From Pseudomonadota bacterium (GTDB lineage: Bacteria > Desulfobacterota > Desulfobulbia > Desulfobulbales > SURF-16), in assembly GCA_030597865.1 (NCBI GenBank), contig JAUVQZ010000120.1, forward strand, positions 1-8,550: DNA of 8,550 bases. Reading direction: 5' to 3'. The notes beneath the pieces were generated by a model. The model searched no databases, was not told the origin of the DNA, and saw only the letters and a program-made list of their open reading frames with translations. Below, piece by piece: positions 6,717 through 8,550 of the stretch; positions within the stretch are counted from its first letter, which is position 1, and the number at the start of each line of letters is the position of its first letter. The translations under genes were made by a program, and so were the position numbers.

Positions 6717-6929
6717 TTACATTCCGGTGATTGCGGTCATAAAACCATTGATGACCCCGCCGATTCCCTGGGTGCTCAGGGCGCCTATCATGCATGCCAG
6801 GCCCCAGGCCCCAACCAATCCGGCAAAGGTGATGACCATGCCCAGGCCCATCTTTCCGGCCTGATTCATGTCAGCATGGGTGTCGTGAGTTGTCTGGGTG
6901 ACCTGGGTGGTTTTTGTAGTATCTTTCAT
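6717..6929 (-). CDS. Small membrane protein, 70 aa, Thr-rich N terminus, unrecognised
   Basis: I do not recognise the family. Residues 1-26 are polar, unusually rich in Thr, with two His and several Lys (MKDTTKTTQVTQTTHDTHAD). Residues 29-51 form a clear membrane helix with one Cys (GLACMIG). The last 16 residues, GIGGVINGFMTAITGM, are hydrophobic and glycine-rich and may be a second short helix or lie on the membrane. The start at 6929 is supported by AGGAGG six bases upstream, one of the strongest ribosome sites in the window. It is the first gene of a two-gene minus-strand unit behind a sigma-54-like promoter. The pair has the look of small subunits of a membrane complex, but that is inference from size and topology. 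Confidence 0.75.
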   Translation of the reverse strand: MKDTTKTTQVTQTTHDTHADMNQAGKMGLGMVITFAGLVGAWGLACMIGALSTQGIGGVINGFMTAITGM

Positions 6930-6986
6930 GACCAGCCTCCTTTTCGTTTGTAAGTCTCTTTTGTCGTTGTAGTTGAATAGTTTAAG

Positions 6987-7002
6987 AGCATGGGCCGTGC
7001 CA
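6987..7002 (-). promoter_or_regulatory. Sigma-54 (RpoN) promoter for the small-membrane-protein operon
   Basis: The minus strand reads TGGCACGGCCCATGCT against the consensus TGGCACG-N4-TTGCW. All seven -24 bases match, four of the five -12 bases match, and GG-N10-GC spacing is exact. Transcription would start near 6976, giving a leader of about 47 nt before the ATG at 6929. Such promoters need an AAA+ activator bound upstream, and the dyads at 7034-7169 sit where such sites are found. A weak sigma-70 reading (TTTGTG-N16-TAAACT) overlaps it and cannot be excluded. Confidence 0.75.
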
Positions 7003-7033
7003 CAAAGGGGAGGTGTGGTGGATTTTTTTCAAA

Positions 7034-7047
7034 AAACCACGTGGTTT
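7034..7047. promoter_or_regulatory. Perfect 14-bp palindrome AAACCACGTGGTTT
   Basis: AAACCACGTGGTTT is self-complementary over 14 bases and lies 32-45 bp behind the -24 element of the sigma-54 promoter, next to an A/T tract (7024-7036). Its CCAC/GTGG core recurs in the dyads further upstream. It is a plausible protein-binding site; the binder is unknown. Confidence 0.5.
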
Positions 7048-7068
7048 CAGGTAGATATTTTTATATGT

Positions 7069-7169
7069 GACACATAAGTGTCTTGGTGGCGGGGCTGGGT
7101 GTTCCGATGGCGTGCCACGAAATATGTGGTATTGGTTGCGCCACATAAGTGTCGATACCACATGTTTTG
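7069..7169. promoter_or_regulatory. Dyad array with duplicated 12-mer (candidate enhancer)
   Basis: CACATAAGTGTC occurs at 7071-7082 and 7142-7153, 71 bp apart (close to seven helical turns). The first copy is part of the dyad GACAC-ATAA-GTGTC (7069-7082). The second lies inside a larger inverted repeat, ATGTGGTAT (7124-7132) and ATACCACAT (7155-7163); this matches at 13 of 15 positions when extended to 7118-7169. These elements lie about 93-193 bp upstream of the predicted sigma-54 start, the usual range for activator enhancer sites. They also lie 160-260 bp upstream of dut on the other strand and could affect it. Confidence 0.55.
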
Positions 7170-7331
7170 CGACAGTTTTTGGGTGTGCTGTCGTGGGGCA
7201 AGGGGTATGGGAGATAGGGCAGGGGGCTCAGTCAGGAACCTGTTGCCTTGCTCAGGACATCTGGTACAGATAAACCAGATTGATGCCTGGGATAGAATAT
7301 CATTTGACAAGGAAACATACAGGGGTGGTGG
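7170..7331 (+). other. dut leader region
   Basis: No gene is supportable here. A 7-bp hairpin ATCTGGT/ACCAGAT with an 8-nt loop lies at 7259-7280, and a weak GCAAGG/CCTTGC pair spans 7198-7251. I found no sigma-70 promoter with acceptable spacing. A TTGACA-like hexamer at 7305 has no matching -10. How dut is transcribed is not evident. Confidence 0.4.
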
Positions 7332-7787
7332 ATGGACAGGGTTAAGGTAAAAATAAAATGGCTCGATAATGACAATAAGGATGGGCTGGCTCTGCCTGCC
7401 TACCATTCGGCCCTTGCTGCTGGTATGGATATCCAGGCAGCAGTGGCTGATGCCTTCACGCTGGAACCGGGCACCATTGCCATGCTGCCCACCAATCTGG
7501 CTGTGGCCATTGCGCCCGGCTATGAGATCCAGGTCCGGCCCCGAAGCGGCCTGGCGATCAAACACGGCGTCACCGTGGTCAACAGTCCGGGCACCATTGA
7601 TGCCGACTATAGGGGAGAAATAAAGGTGGGACTCATCAACCTGGGCAGCCAGGCCTTTACCATTCAGCGGGGGGACCGCATTGCCCAGCTGGTGGTGGGC
7701 CCGGTATGTCAGGCCATCTTGGAGCTTGTCGATGATTTAGCAGAAACAGAGCGGGGGGCCGGGGGATTTGGCCACACCGGTCTTTGA
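7332..7787 (+). CDS. dut: Deoxyuridine 5'-triphosphate nucleotidohydrolase (dUTPase)
   Basis: Homotrimeric dUTPase splits dUTP to dUMP and pyrophosphate, keeping uracil out of DNA and feeding thymidylate synthesis. The 151 residues carry all five motifs in order: AGMDIQA (30-36), [11 protein letters not shown] (69-79), [13 protein letters not shown] (87-99) with catalytic Asp90, GDRIAQLVV (114-122), and the glycine-rich [10 protein letters not shown] (141-150) that closes over the nucleotide, with His in place of the more usual Ser at 148. Length and Asp90 numbering match the E. coli enzyme. ATG 7332 follows a G-rich ribosome site (AGGGGTGG). In related genomes dut often follows the pnp-peptidase block (family knowledge, not checked here); in this window it is separated by the minus-strand operon. 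Confidence 0.97.
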   Translation: MDRVKVKIKWLDNDNKDGLALPAYHSALAAGMDIQAAVADAFTLEPGTIAMLPTNLAVAIAPGYEIQVRPRSGLAIKHGVTVVNSPGTIDADYRGEIKVGLINLGSQAFTIQRGDRIAQLVVGPVCQAILELVDDLAETERGAGGFGHTGL

Positions 7788-7968
7788 TTTTTATAGACCG
7801 AGGGCTTCCTGGTCCTCTGTTGTCGCGGCTGACACGTTCAACCATTGTCGATGAGCCGATGGAATGACCTGCTCCTGTAGCCCTTGAAAGGAGTTCTGAC
7901 CATGGGCCGGTGGGGCGGTAAAAACAAGGAACTCAATATAATGATAGGTTACCAATGAGGTTTGCATA
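7788..7968. other. dut to cation-exporter intergenic region
   Basis: A bulged hairpin GACCgAGG-gctt-CCTGGTC (7796-7814) follows the dut stop but has no T-run, so it is a poor terminator. A perfect TATAAT at 7937-7942 could be the -10 of the exporter promoter; its -35 region (GGCGGT) is poor, as is seen at promoters that need an activator. On the minus strand a 58-codon frame (7967-7791, beginning MQTSLVTYHYIEF) fills the gap, but its ribosome site is distant and I recognise no family. Confidence 0.4.
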
Positions 7969-8550
7969 ATGAGTGGTTCCTGCGATGACAATTGCGCTAT
8001 AGATGCCCTTCGCGTAAGACAGCGGGGAACACTAAGAATTGTGCTCGGCATTAATGGCGTAATGTTCCTGGCTATTGCGGTGGCCGCGCTTTATGGCAAG
8101 TCAACGGCACTCCTCGCCGACAGCCTTGATAACCTTGGGGATGCTTTGACATATGGTCTTAGTCTGTACGCTGTTTCTAAGGACACAGCCGTAAAGGCTA
8201 AGGTTGCGCTGTTCAAGGGCGGCTTAATTTTCTTAGCAGCTTGTACCGTTGTTGCCCAAATTACCTACAAGTTTTTCGTTCCAAGCGTCCCTATCTTTGA
8301 AGTCATGGGAGCGTTCAGTCTTTTCGGCCTCATCGCAAACTCACTCTGTCTTTACTTACTTTGGCGGCATCGCCACGAAGATGTTAATATGAGTTCGGTT
8401 TGGGAGTGCTCACGAAACGACATCGCATCAAATATTTCCGTTTTTGTGGCGGCTGGCGCGGTCTGGCTCACCGGTTCTGGCTGGCCAGATATTTTGGTCG
8501 CACTTGGTCTCGTATGGTTGTTAATACGTTCTTCGATTCGGGTCGTTTCA
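7969..8550 (+). CDS. Cation diffusion facilitator family metal exporter, 3' end beyond window
   Basis: CDF proteins export divalent metal ions such as zinc, cadmium, cobalt or iron from the cytoplasm by proton exchange, as dimers of six-helix subunits. The 194 residues present start at ATG 7969, eight bases after GAGG, and run in frame to the last base, so the cytoplasmic C-terminal part is cut off. Residues 1-20 (CDDNC with Cys5 and Cys9, then a basic stretch) may bind metal. Helices lie at about 22-42, 45-69, 79-101, 107-131, 152-168 and 172-190. The helix-2 site reads LLADSLDNLGD, giving Asp54-x3-Asp58 as in YiiP. The helix-5 site is Asp151-x3-Asn155 instead of the usual His/Asp-x3-Asp. 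A His/acid segment, RHRHED (133-138), lies in the loop between helices 4 and 5. Codons such as AGA, ATA, CTA and TTA are more frequent than in neighbouring genes, hinting at acquisition. The metal is not predictable. Confidence 0.85.
   Translation, partial: MSGSCDDNCAIDALRVRQRGTLRIVLGINGVMFLAIAVAALYGKSTALLADSLDNLGDALTYGLSLYAVSKDTAVKAKVALFKGGLIFLAACTVVAQITYKFFVPSVPIFEVMGAFSLFGLIANSLCLYLLWRHRHEDVNMSSVWECSRNDIASNISVFVAAGAVWLTGSGWPDILVALGLVWLLIRSSIRVVS

Noticed and set aside
7047..7565. 172-codon minus-strand frame over the dyad array and dut
   Set aside because: Most of it is antisense to dut and its leader. It has no motif and would obliterate the clear dUTPase gene.

Overview
The window is a bacterial chromosome segment. 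Its backbone is the conserved RNA-processing and translation cluster nrnA - truB - rpsO - pnp - M16 peptidase, followed after an interruption by dut. This order, the codon use (mostly C- or G-ending codons) and the style of the intergenic repeats suggest a Deltaproteobacterium (Desulfobacterota), perhaps of the Desulfobulbales. The taxon is an inference, because there is no 16S or other marker here.

Layout. Positions 1-909 hold nrnA (DHH/DHHA1 nanoRNase), whose 5' part is broken across reading frames. truB (906-1661) overlaps the nrnA stop through a TTG start. A 311-base gap carries a candidate promoter and a structured leader for rpsO (1973-2242), which ends at a strong intrinsic terminator (2251-2283). 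The rpsO-pnp gap holds a degenerate CACGAAG-type inverted repeat and then a long three-part hairpin just before pnp (2498-4582), resembling the RNase III-processed pnp leader of enterobacteria. pnp ends at another terminator (4607-4643). A second dyad repeat precedes the M16 zinc peptidase gene (4742-5992).

From 5993 to 7331 the cluster is interrupted. First comes a 356-base repeat-rich spacer with a third copy of the repeat class, a 17-bp direct repeat and a bidirectional terminator. Then two small membrane-protein genes lie on the minus strand (103 and 70 aa, function not recognised). They sit behind a near-consensus sigma-54 promoter (6987-7002). Behind that promoter is an array of palindromes and shared 12-mers (7034-7169) at distances typical of enhancer sites for sigma-54 activators. 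dut (7332-7787) follows on the plus strand. The window ends inside a cation diffusion facilitator (CDF) exporter gene (7969 onward) with a variant metal site and different codon use, possibly acquired.

How the genes work together: NrnA removes the shortest oligoribonucleotides left by PNPase and other 3' exonucleases, TruB makes pseudouridine 55 in tRNA, and S15 is a primary 16S rRNA-binding protein. The M16 peptidase and dUTPase are housekeeping passengers. The most unusual part is the sigma-54-controlled pair of small membrane proteins with its dyad array. I did not find a complete new defence or mobile system.
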